A DNA stretch of 5,950 nucleotides from assembly GCA_025455665.1 (NCBI GenBank), contig JALOMC010000311.1, positions 1-5,950 of the forward strand, given 5' to 3'. Under the pieces are notes generated by a model that ran no database searches, was not told the origin of the DNA, and worked only from the letters and a program-made list of their open reading frames with translations. Below, one piece after another: positions 1 through 5,950 of the stretch. Position numbers and translations under genes: made by a program. Within the stretch, counting starts at the first letter, position 1; the number at the start of each line of letters is the position of its first letter. The DNA comes from Chitinophagaceae bacterium (GTDB lineage Bacteria > Bacteroidota > Bacteroidia > Chitinophagales > Chitinophagaceae).

Positions 1-1020
1 TTTCAGGTAGGCATCGTATACCCAATCCAGCAGTACTTGTGCCCGCAGCTGCCGCTGCTGGTAGTAGGCCGTCAGCGTATCGCGGTCGCGGCGCAGGTAA
101 GTGGGCACCCGTTCCAGCCAGGCCTTTCCCCGCACGGTATCGCGGCGCAGCATTTCTCGCAGGGCATAAGCCTCTGCATCGGCGTAGGCGCTGTACCGAA
201 AAGCCGGCGATGCCGACGCCCGGGCAGCCAAAAAGCCAATCAGGTTGGCCTCGCTTTCGCTGCCAAAGCCCAGTTGGTGGGCCATTTCGTGGCACACCGT
301 CATGGGTAGTACAAAATTGGGTACATAAAAATCTACCTGCGCTTCGCCGGTGAAAGGAAACAGGTAGCCACCGTAGCCGGTATAGCTTTGCCAGGGCCCC
401 AGCAAGTTGGGCTTCAGGCTGGCCTGCTGCCAATGCATAAACGGGTACTGGCGGGCCGCGGCCTGGTAGGCCGCCACTGCCTGCGCCGATAGTTGGGTGC
501 GGTTGGCCGTTTTGCCACGGCTGATAGCGCCACTATCGGCACACAAGGTATCGAGGCGCTGGTGCAGCACCTGCAGCAGCGTATCTACCTCGGCCACGGT
601 GTAGGGCGCCGGCTGTAGCCGCAGCAAGTATGCCGAGCCCAGGCGGTAATAGTTGAGCGCCCAAAGCCAGTGAAAAAGCAGGTAGGCCAGCAGCAGCGCT
701 TTGAGCAAGCGGGCCGCGAGCCGCCGCCAGCCCTGCGGCCATACAGGCTGCCGGCGCAGCAGGCGCCACGCCATCTGCAGTAGTCGCCACAGCACGGCCA
801 CTATCAGCAAGCCTATCAGCACATCGCCCACGCTAAAGGGCAGCCAGCCCAGCAGCCAGCGCAGGGCCCGCCCTATGGGCGGATAGAGCCCGCCAGCGTA
901 CCAGCGCTCTACCAGCTGCGGCTGCGTTTTCAGCCATTCGGTCAGCAGTAGCAAGGCCAGCAGCAGCCACCAATGCCAGTGTAGCCGGCTCCACCACTTT
1001 TTACCAGTGCTCTGCGCCAT
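1..1020 (-). CDS. DUF3810 family membrane protein with HExxH motif, C-terminus cut by window edge
   Basis: The frame is open for 340 codons from an ATG at 1020 to the left edge with no stop, so the C-terminus is missing, probably by only a few tens of residues judged from remembered family length. Three hydrophobic segments occupy the N-terminal third (about residues 16-30, 62-82 and 105-123). A soluble domain follows, with TVCHEMAHQLGF at 241-252 and SESEAN at 254-259. HEMAH (H244, E245, H248) is a zinc-metalloprotease HExxH motif, and E257 or a nearby Glu could be the third ligand, as in gluzincins. This pattern matches DUF3810, a Bacteroidota family whose substrate is unknown to me. The protein is very rich in Leu, Trp, Arg and Ala. 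The start is the first ATG after the porin stop, 15 bp downstream and in the same frame, so it is probably co-transcribed with the porin. Family assignment is confident; protease activity is inference. Confidence 0.88.
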   Translation of the reverse strand, partial: MAQSTGKKWWSRLHWHWWLLLALLLLTEWLKTQPQLVERWYAGGLYPPIGRALRWLLGWLPFSVGDVLIGLLIVAVLWRLLQMAWRLLRRQPVWPQGWRRLAARLLKALLLAYLLFHWLWALNYYRLGSAYLLRLQPAPYTVAEVDTLLQVLHQRLDTLCADSGAISRGKTANRTQLSAQAVAAYQAAARQYPFMHWQQASLKPNLLGPWQSYTGYGGYLFPFTGEAQVDFYVPNFVLPMTVCHEMAHQLGFGSESEANLIGFLAARASASPAFRYSAYADAEAYALREMLRRDTVRGKAWLERVPTYLRRDRDTLTAYYQQRQLRAQVLLDWVYDAYLK

Positions 1021-1035
1021 GCCTGCAGCCAATTT

Positions 1036-3099
1036 TTAGTTTACAAAACTCCAATAAATACCAAACCTGATAAACATACCCGGTGTGGGGTATAGCGGCG
1101 CCGCCAGGTTGTTGGCCAAAAAGCCGAACCCGCGGTTGGGATCGATGGTATTCAGGTTTTCGATGCGGGTAAACAAGCGGAAAGCACGGATACGGAAATT
1201 GAGATACGCCGCAATATCGGGCCGGTTGCTGATGCGGGCCGTATCCTGCGGCAGCCACTGCCCATTCATGGGGCTGAAGTCGTTGGCCGTAAACGGTGTG
1301 AAATACCGGATTTCAACACCGGTGCTGAGGTTCATGTTTTTCTTCACCACGGTTTCCAGCGCTATGCGGTGGCGGGTGTACACCAGCGGCAGGTTAATTA
1401 CATCGCTGGTTTCCGTTTGCAGGTGCACCTCGGCGTACCAGTTCCAGCGCTTGCCCAGCTTTATTTTCTTTTCGGCGCCCAGGTGCAGCACGGTTTGCAG
1501 CGTGGCCTCCTGGGTGCGGGTGGTGTAGGTGTTCCAGTAGGTATAGTTGCTTACCAGGTAGTAGTTGCCCAGCAGGTGTAGCTGTAGCGAGGGCAGGTAG
1601 TAGTTGCCGCTGAAACGGGTCCAGTTTTCTGCCCGCAAATCGTTGTCGCGGCTCTCGTTGATGAAGCTGGTCAGTGTATCGAACACAAACGACGGGGTGC
1701 GGTTGCTATTTTGGAAACCGAGCTGCAGGATACCGGCTTTTTTGCCCAGCGAAGTTTGCAGGCTGATGGCGGCGGTATAGTCACCGGCATTGAGGCCAGA
1801 AAGGAACAAACGCCCGTGGGCATTGATATCCCAGCGGCGGTTGCGGGTGCGGTTGCGGTACTCGCCCAGCAGGTACAGGTTGGTATAGCTGGCACGGCCG
1901 GCTGTATCAAAGCGGCCCTGCAGCAGCTGCAAGCCGGCGCCCGCCTTTAAAAATTGGTCCTGGTTGTTTTTTTGCGGGTAGGCCAGCACAGCGGCTTCGT
2001 TGGTCAGGTCGGTCCATTGATCGCGGATGGCCTGAATGGCGCCCACCCGCCGTACACCAAAACGCTGGCGGTATACATTGGCGTAAGCATCGGTCAGGCT
2101 GGTATCGCTCAGCTCGCCTTCGTTGTACAAAAACCGCATGGTTTGGTAGCTGATGCTGTGCTGCACCCGAAACCGCGGGTAAAACAACCGGGTGACACTG
2201 CTGTCCTCTTCGTTCACCAGGCTGTCTTTTTGGCCAAAATCGTACTGGTGGCGCCAGTACAGCTGCTGCTGCCTGTAATCGTGGCCTACACGAATAGCGG
2301 TTGAAAAAAAGTTGGTGGAGAAGGCCGGCTCACCGCCCAGCCAGGTGCGGATGGAGCCGCGGTTGTTAAACTGCCCGTTGTCGATATCGAGCAAGCTATC
2401 GGACAAGATGCCGCCGTTTTGGCTGGCCCGGTTTCGATTGCTGATGTAAATGAAATGACCGGAGTAGCGACGATTGCGGGTGCTGAAGCCCGATGCCAGG
2501 CGCATATTGCTGTGGGCGGTATTGCTGGCGCTGAAATTGCCGGGCGAGCCGAGGTAGCGGTACTCAAAACTGGCATTCCAGGTGGGCTTGAGGTTTTGGG
2601 TGTGCAGCACATTGATGGTTTGCTCAGAGCGGCTGCCGAGGATATAATCGAGCTCGGAATAGGGCCGGGTGGTTTGAAAAATGCGGGTACCCTCTACGGT
2701 GTAGCGGTAGGCATCGTAGGCATGAAAGCCATGATCGAAACCTGGACGCATAAGCGGCTGAAACAGCAAGCTGGTAGTGGGCTGCCCCAGGCTGCCGAGA
2801 AAGAGCATATCGGGCTTGAGGGCAAAACGCTTGTGAAACTCTCCCACGGTGCTATCGATAAACAGAATGCGACTGCTATCGAACAGGCGGTAGAAGATGG
2901 TGATGCTATCGGCATTGTTGTCGCGGCGCTGCAGGCTATCGCCGCCTTTCATTTGGCTGGCGGCGCCCATGGGGCGGCCCTGGGCATCGCGGCGCATATT
3001 TTGCAGGCTGGGGCGCTGCGCCAGCAGCGCCGCCGATACCAGCACGCACAGCAGCCCGGTGAGGCGAATGGAAAGCGGTATGGAATAACGGAAGCTCAA
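1036..3099 (-). CDS. Putative outer-membrane porin (Porin_10-like beta-barrel)
   Basis: This is a large outer-membrane protein of the Bacteroidota putative-porin type (Porin_10, PF14121). From the TTG at 3099 it is 687 residues. It opens with a good signal peptide: basic/polar n-region, hydrophobic core RLTGLLCVLVSAALLAQ, then the mature protein. The mature part alternates polar and aromatic residues, as expected of beta-strands. It contains RPYSELDYILGS, FEYRYLGSPGNFSASNTAHS and SGHFIYISNRNRASQNGGIL, and ends in an aromatic strand (FIRFGIYWSFVN). No ATG lies upstream of the signal peptide in this frame. The frame also opens at a GTG at 3165 (709 residues). The extra 22 codons use AGG, TCA, ACT and CTA, unlike the CTG/GCC/CGC-rich body, and they overlap a hairpin, so I prefer TTG. 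The gene lies between the broken PNP and the DUF3810 gene. The substrate is unknown; a gene-specific role is not visible. Confidence 0.85.
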   Translation of the reverse strand: MSFRYSIPLSIRLTGLLCVLVSAALLAQRPSLQNMRRDAQGRPMGAASQMKGGDSLQRRDNNADSITIFYRLFDSSRILFIDSTVGEFHKRFALKPDMLFLGSLGQPTTSLLFQPLMRPGFDHGFHAYDAYRYTVEGTRIFQTTRPYSELDYILGSRSEQTINVLHTQNLKPTWNASFEYRYLGSPGNFSASNTAHSNMRLASGFSTRNRRYSGHFIYISNRNRASQNGGILSDSLLDIDNGQFNNRGSIRTWLGGEPAFSTNFFSTAIRVGHDYRQQQLYWRHQYDFGQKDSLVNEEDSSVTRLFYPRFRVQHSISYQTMRFLYNEGELSDTSLTDAYANVYRQRFGVRRVGAIQAIRDQWTDLTNEAAVLAYPQKNNQDQFLKAGAGLQLLQGRFDTAGRASYTNLYLLGEYRNRTRNRRWDINAHGRLFLSGLNAGDYTAAISLQTSLGKKAGILQLGFQNSNRTPSFVFDTLTSFINESRDNDLRAENWTRFSGNYYLPSLQLHLLGNYYLVSNYTYWNTYTTRTQEATLQTVLHLGAEKKIKLGKRWNWYAEVHLQTETSDVINLPLVYTRHRIALETVVKKNMNLSTGVEIRYFTPFTANDFSPMNGQWLPQDTARISNRPDIAAYLNFRIRAFRLFTRIENLNTIDPNRGFGFLANNLAAPLYPTPGMFIRFGIYWSFVN

Positions 3100-3158
3100 T
3101 AGTAGTACAGTAGATGAAGTAATTGCGACGCAACGAAGCCTCCTGCGTGCACAGTAGC

Positions 3159-3174
3159 CGGGCACCCCTGCCCG
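3159..3174 (-). terminator. Short GC-rich hairpin just after the PNP stop
   Basis: A perfect 6-bp inverted repeat (CGGGCA, 4-base loop, TGCCCG) begins two bases after the PNP stop codon, in the space before the porin. It is GC-only apart from one A-T pair and has no T-tract behind it, so it is not a classical intrinsic terminator. It could protect a 3' end or cause partial termination. It overlaps the alternative GTG start of the porin, which is one reason to doubt that start. The function is inferred from position only. Confidence 0.3.
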
Positions 3175-3176
3175 CC

Positions 3177-3922
3177 CTACAGGCTGGCTATGATGCCCCG
3201 GATAATGGTAGTCATTTTGGGTTCGGCGGCGGCAGCGGCCTCCAGCACCTCGTGGTGGGTAATGGCGTGCAGCACATCGTGGCCGCCCAAATCGGTAATG
3301 ACACTCATGGCAAACACCGGCAGGCCCATGTGGCGGGCCACAATGACCTCTTGTACAGTGCTCATGCCCACCGCATCGGCACCCAGGCGGTGCAGCATGC
3401 GGTACTCGGCCGGCGTTTCAAACGTGGGGCCGGTGACACTGACATACACGCCCTGGTGTACCGGTATGTGGTGCTGAGCTCAGCATCGTTGGGGCCCAGC
3501 AGCGGATTGTGGGTAAACATGCTGATATGATCGGTGATGAACATGAGATCGCCCACCTGATGCTGCGGATGCATGCCGCCGGCTGCATTGGTAAGCAGCA
3601 GGGCCTGCACGCCCAGGCGCTGAAGTACCCGGATGGGATAGGCCACTTCGGCAGGCGAATACCCTTCGTAAAAATGAAAACGGCCGGCCATGCACACCAC
3701 CGTGCGACCATCCAACTGGCCAAATATGAGCGTACCGCGGTGGCCTTCTACCGTGCTTACCGGAAAATGCGGGATGTCTTCGTACGGTATTTCGCACTGC
3801 ACCTGCATTTGCTCTTTAAAATTGCCCAGACCACTGCCCAGCACCACTGCGGCTGTTGGTATTTCGGCGTAGTATTCTTTGATGACGGCAACCGTCTCGT
3901 TCAGCTTGTCTATCAGATTCAT
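3177..3922 (-). pseudogene. punA: Purine nucleoside phosphorylase, trimeric type, with internal deletion and frameshift
   Basis: This enzyme cleaves purine (deoxy)nucleosides with phosphate for salvage in the cytoplasm. The first frame (ATG at 3922) has the phosphate-site GSGLG (29-33), RFHFYEGY (81-88), TNAAGG (111-116) and NPLLGPNDAEL (139-149). It then leaves the family and ends after 186 codons at 3362. The second frame resumes at 3479 with AQHHIPVHQGVYVSV, then GPTFETPAE, GMSTVQEVIVARH and SVITDLGG, and stops at 3177 (100 residues). Together the halves give about 249 residues against roughly 270-275 for the family. The missing part is the FGxRFPDMS...YD stretch plus the following helix, about 20-26 codons. 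The frame change requires a net loss of 3k+1 bases. All recognised active-site motifs survive on either side, so the lesion is recent or a sequence/assembly error. The start overlaps the mqnA stop by four bases (ATGA), which implies translational coupling. The trimeric PNP family is certain; the symbol is approximate. Confidence 0.87.
3473..3484. repeat. Perfect palindrome at the PNP junction (extends one base on each side, 3472-3485)
   Basis: GCTGAGCTCAGC is its own reverse complement, and the flanking T and A extend it to 14 bp. It sits exactly where the first PNP frame stops matching the family (after Ala-Glu-Leu) and the second frame starts matching (Ala-Gln-His). The left arm comes from one side of the missing segment and the right arm from the other, so the palindrome may be the scar of the deletion. 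Confidence 0.8.
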
Positions 3923-4740
3923 GGATGCGTTTCGTTCGTATTGGTAGTAAAGGCAGCTGTAGCGACAGCGGAGCCTGCAAAAGGTCTTTCAGTTTCGGTC
4001 AAAAGTTTCAAAAATAGCGACATTCCGGCTCGCTTATCGGCATCTAGTGAGTAGCTGATGTGGTGGCGATAGTAATGCAGCAGATCGTACCCGGCAAAGG
4101 GGTGCAGCTTCACCACTTCTTCCAGCTGCTGCAGGCCCGCCTGCTGGGCGGCATCAAATGCGGCCACGAATTCGTCGGGCAGGGCTTTGTTGCTGATCCA
4201 GGCGGCAAATACGAACGGCAGGCCGGTATGGGCTATCCACGCTTCGGCCAGATCGAAGGCATACTGGCAGCGCTGGTGCAGGTGAAAAGCCCGGTCGCCG
4301 ATGACAACGGCAGCGGTGGTGCCATTGATATCGTTTTCGAAGCCGGGGTAAGCTGGCAGCCACTGCACTTCTTTTTGCCAATAATGCCGCATCAGCACCT
4401 GTACCAGGGCCACCGAAGTGCGACTTTGATAATCGAGCAGCACGGTTTGTACTTGCTGCAGCGGTACCTGGCTAAACAGGCATACCGAAGCCACCGGCCC
4501 TACGGCGCCAATGCACCAGCGGCTTTGGATAAATGCCTGCGGCAGCAGTGGCTTGATGGCCACGGGCACCAGCCCTACATCAATACTGCCCTGCAGCAGG
4601 CGGTTGGCTACTGCACTGGGATAATCGGTATACAAATCGATGCGCTGACGCAGCGCTGACTGCTCCAGCCCATACAGCAATGGCGCTGTGTTGAGATAAC
4701 TGACGGCCCCCACCCTTATTAATGGCTCGGTTGACTGCAT
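3919..4740 (-). CDS. mqnA: Chorismate dehydratase MqnA (futalosine menaquinone pathway)
   Basis: MqnA removes water from chorismate to give 3-[(1-carboxyvinyl)oxy]benzoate, the first committed step of futalosine-type menaquinone synthesis in the cytoplasm. The 273-residue length fits the family. Diagnostic motifs appear in order: RVGAVSYLNTAPLLYGL (9-25), DVGLVPVA (54-61), ASVCLFSQVPL (84-94), LLDYQSRTSVALVQVLM (101-117) with the conserved SRTS, TAAVVIGDRAF (142-152) and WIAHTGLPFVFAAWISN (168-184). The fold is the periplasmic-binding-protein-like type, but there is no signal peptide. The tail after about residue 251 (Ala/Thr-rich) is not clearly conserved. The ATG at 4740 is the first Met and directly precedes the conserved N-terminus. 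A Bacteroidota-type promoter lies about 20 bp upstream. The stop overlaps the PNP start as ATGA. No other mqn gene is in the window, so the rest of the pathway must lie elsewhere. Confidence 0.95.
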   Translation of the reverse strand: MQSTEPLIRVGAVSYLNTAPLLYGLEQSALRQRIDLYTDYPSAVANRLLQGSIDVGLVPVAIKPLLPQAFIQSRWCIGAVGPVASVCLFSQVPLQQVQTVLLDYQSRTSVALVQVLMRHYWQKEVQWLPAYPGFENDINGTTAAVVIGDRAFHLHQRCQYAFDLAEAWIAHTGLPFVFAAWISNKALPDEFVAAFDAAQQAGLQQLEEVVKLHPFAGYDLLHYYRHHISYSLDADKRAGMSLFLKLLTETERPFAGSAVATAAFTTNTNETHP

Positions 4741-4757
4741 GGCTTGCTAAATGGCTG

Positions 4758-4793
4758 CAAATGTAAGGCAGGCAGGCCCGGCTTTGGGGTCAA
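4758..4793 (-). promoter_or_regulatory. Probable Bacteroidota sigma-ABfr-type promoter of mqnA
   Basis: In the 81-bp gap between exbD and mqnA, the minus strand reads TACATTTG at 4765-4758, an exact match to the Bacteroidota -7 consensus TAnnTTTG. A TTG lies upstream at 4793-4791 as a candidate -33 element, but the 25-base spacer is longer than the usual 19-21 or so. Transcription would begin near 4751, leaving a leader of about ten bases before the ATG at 4740. The match suggests that mqnA and PNP can be transcribed separately from exbBD. The rest of the gap holds only a weak 5-bp inverted repeat (4797-4813). Confidence 0.5.
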
Positions 4794-4821
4794 CGGATTG
4801 TGAAAGGGACAATGCCCCCGC

Positions 4822-5217
4822 CTAGTTAGGATTGATATTGGCCACCACTTTGGCTTTCAGGCGTTTGCCTACGTTGAGCGCCCTGAAGAAATCGCCGTAG
4901 TAAGCCGCCGTGTCTACGTTCAGCGCTATGACCGGCGTGTCCGTTTTATCGGTGATCATCCGCTGCAACGCCCCCTCGAGGCTATCGATACTGATGGGTT
5001 GCTGCTGCAGGTACATCTGGCGGTTTTTATCGATGCTCACCACAATGCTTTGCTTCACCTTGGTATCGTTTTTGCCACGGGGGGTGTCCACCTTCATCAC
5101 ATTGGGGTTGGCCAGCGTGCTCACTATGAGGAAGAACAACAGCAGGATGAACAAAATATCGTTCAACGCACCGGTGTGTACCTCGGCATGCGACTTGAGT
5201 TTGCGGCGGATATTCAT
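4822..5217 (-). CDS. exbD: ExbD/TolR family biopolymer transport protein
   Basis: This is the small inner-membrane partner of the ExbB proton channel; together they use the proton motive force to drive TonB-dependent outer-membrane transport or a Tol-like function. The 131 residues show the expected layout: a short basic cytoplasmic N-terminus (MNIRRKLKSHAEVHTG), one transmembrane helix (about 17-36, ALNDILFILLLFFLIVSTL) and a periplasmic domain running to the C-terminus. D20 in the helix start matches the essential proton-carrying aspartate of ExbD/TolR. The segment after the helix (NPNVMKVDTPRG) is typical of Bacteroidota members. The ATG at 5217 is 45 bp after the exbB stop with no promoter visible between, so the two are probably one operon. 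No tonB or second exbD follows; mqnA does. ExbD and TolR cannot be told apart here, so the symbol marks the family. Confidence 0.92.
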   Translation of the reverse strand: MNIRRKLKSHAEVHTGALNDILFILLLFFLIVSTLANPNVMKVDTPRGKNDTKVKQSIVVSIDKNRQMYLQQQPISIDSLEGALQRMITDKTDTPVIALNVDTAAYYGDFFRALNVGKRLKAKVVANINPN

Positions 5218-5262
5218 GCGCTGGGGCGATGCTGGGGTTGGTAAAAAAGAAATACGCTGGGC

Positions 5263-5949
5263 TTACTTGTGTGGCTCCTGTAGCAAATCGAGAAACTCTG
5301 CGCTGGCTACTTCAATCTTGTTGGCCGTTTTATCTACCTGTGTGCTCAGGTAGTTGTAAAACAGGTAAGCAATCAGCCCGATGATGAGACCGGTAGCCGA
5401 GGTGATCATTTTTACATAGATACCGCCGGCAATGGTATTGAGCTCGAACCGGCCGGTGCTGTTGATTTCGTAAAACATTTGCACCATGCCGATGATGGTA
5501 CCCAAAAAACCAAACATGGGCGCCATGCCGGCTATCATCGACAGGATGTTGATGTTCTTCTCCAAATTGTACATCTCAATGCGGCCCACATTTTCCATGC
5601 TTTTTTCAATGGCATCAATGGGCTTGCCCAGGCGCTGAATGCCTTTATCGATGATGCGGGCTACCGGGTGGTCTGTATTCTTGGTAAGACTGCGGGCAGC
5701 CGTAATGTTGCCGTTGAGGATGTGATCCCGTACAATGTTCATGAAATTGGGATCGAGTTTGGCGGCTTTGCTGAGGGCCATGTTTCTTTCGAAAAAGAAA
5801 TACACGGCGGCCACCAGCAGCAGTGCCAGCGGTATCATAAGCACCCCACCCTGCACCAGCAGGTCCCACAAATTGATGCTTTTGGCACCGGCTGCTAATT
5901 GCTGGGCCGCGGCCTGTGCAGTATCACTTACTACTTGCAAAAAGTACAT
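5263..5949 (-). CDS. exbB: MotA/TolQ/ExbB family proton channel protein
   Basis: This is the proton-channel subunit that pairs with the ExbD encoded just downstream. The 228 residues contain a short periplasmic N-terminus, TM1 at about 33-54 (GGVLMIPLALLLVAAVYFFF), a cytoplasmic domain with ITAARSL and VGRIEMYNLEKNINIL, TM2 at about 134-160 (MIAGMAPMFGFLGTIIGMVQMF, the family signature) and TM3 at about 177-200 (IYVKMITSATGLIIGLIAYL). The TM3 threonines T183 and T186 fit the conserved polar pore residues. By hand alignment, the position of the E. coli ExbB/TolQ TM3 glutamate (IAEALLATAIGL) is V179 here, next to K180. The stop is TAA at 5263. The ATG at 5949 is one base from the window edge; it yields a plausible N-terminus, but an upstream start cannot be excluded. 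The promoter lies outside the window. Confidence 0.92.
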   Translation of the reverse strand: MYFLQVVSDTAQAAAQQLAAGAKSINLWDLLVQGGVLMIPLALLLVAAVYFFFERNMALSKAAKLDPNFMNIVRDHILNGNITAARSLTKNTDHPVARIIDKGIQRLGKPIDAIEKSMENVGRIEMYNLEKNINILSMIAGMAPMFGFLGTIIGMVQMFYEINSTGRFELNTIAGGIYVKMITSATGLIIGLIAYLFYNYLSTQVDKTANKIEVASAEFLDLLQEPHK

Positions 5950-5950
5950 G

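Noticed and set aside
533..790. 85-codon minus-strand open frame within the DUF3810 gene
   Set aside because: It is a different frame inside the DUF3810 coding region; the DUF3810 frame carries the HEMAH motif and the membrane segments.
2419..3102. 227-codon plus-strand open frame
   Set aside because: It lies antisense to the porin, has an Ala/Gly/Ile-rich composition with no recognisable domain, and is what a GC-rich coding strand throws up in its complementary frame.
3177..3449. Separate small gene starting at GTG 3449 (GPTFETPAE... fragment)
   Set aside because: It is the C-terminal part of PNP in the shifted frame; family similarity continues upstream of the GTG to about 3479, so it is not an independent gene.
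3177..3922. PNP as MqnB futalosine hydrolase
   Set aside because: MqnB belongs to the same superfamily and the neighbour is mqnA, but GSGLG, RFHFYEGY, TNAAGG and GPTFETPAE are those of trimeric purine nucleoside phosphorylase.
3509..4054. 181-codon plus-strand open frame over the PNP and mqnA ends
   Set aside because: It crosses two recognised genes on the other strand and has no domain features; treated as an antisense shadow.
4060..4659. 199-codon plus-strand open frame
   Set aside because: It is entirely opposite mqnA, whose family motifs run throughout; the plus-strand product shows no family features.
4797..4813. Inverted repeat ATTGT/ACAAT between exbD and mqnA as a terminator
   Set aside because: The stem is only 5 bp, AT-rich with a 7-base loop and no T-tract, so it is too weak to call.
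5218..5262. Repeated GCTGGG-type words between exbB and exbD as a regulatory repeat
   Set aside because: Three short imperfect copies in 45 bp of GC-rich spacer are not distinguishable from chance, and no promoter element accompanies them.

Overview
All recognisable genes lie on the minus strand, so the window reads from right to left as exbB, exbD, mqnA, a purine nucleoside phosphorylase (PNP), a putative outer-membrane porin and a DUF3810 membrane metalloprotease-like protein. The gene content points to Bacteroidota, most likely a fairly GC-rich member of the Chitinophagaceae. The evidence is the Porin_10 and DUF3810 families (both typical of this phylum), ExbB/ExbD of Bacteroidota type, the futalosine-pathway gene mqnA, the absence of Shine-Dalgarno motifs, and an exact match to the Bacteroidota -7 promoter element (TAnnTTTG) before mqnA. 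The lineage is inferred from remembered family features; no search was run.

Right part (4822-5949): exbB and exbD encode the inner-membrane proton-channel pair that energises outer-membrane transport or a Tol-like function. No tonB or second exbD follows inside the window. Middle part (3177-4740): mqnA (chorismate dehydratase, first step of futalosine-type menaquinone synthesis) has its own likely promoter and overlaps the PNP start by four bases (ATGA). The PNP gene is broken: both halves are well conserved, but about 20-26 codons are missing from the middle and the reading frame changes there. The junction falls exactly on a 14-bp perfect palindrome. Left part (1-3099): an outer-membrane porin-like beta-barrel with a non-ATG start, followed 15 bp later by a DUF3810 gene that runs off the left edge.

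Functionally this is mostly housekeeping: membrane energisation, quinone synthesis, purine salvage and envelope proteins. I see no mobile element, CRISPR array, tRNA, rRNA or defence system, and no convincing undescribed system. The most useful anomaly is the internally deleted, frameshifted PNP with its palindromic junction. Smaller points are an Asp at the PNP base-specificity position, an apparently non-acidic residue at the ExbB TM3 glutamate position, and the porin/DUF3810 pairing.
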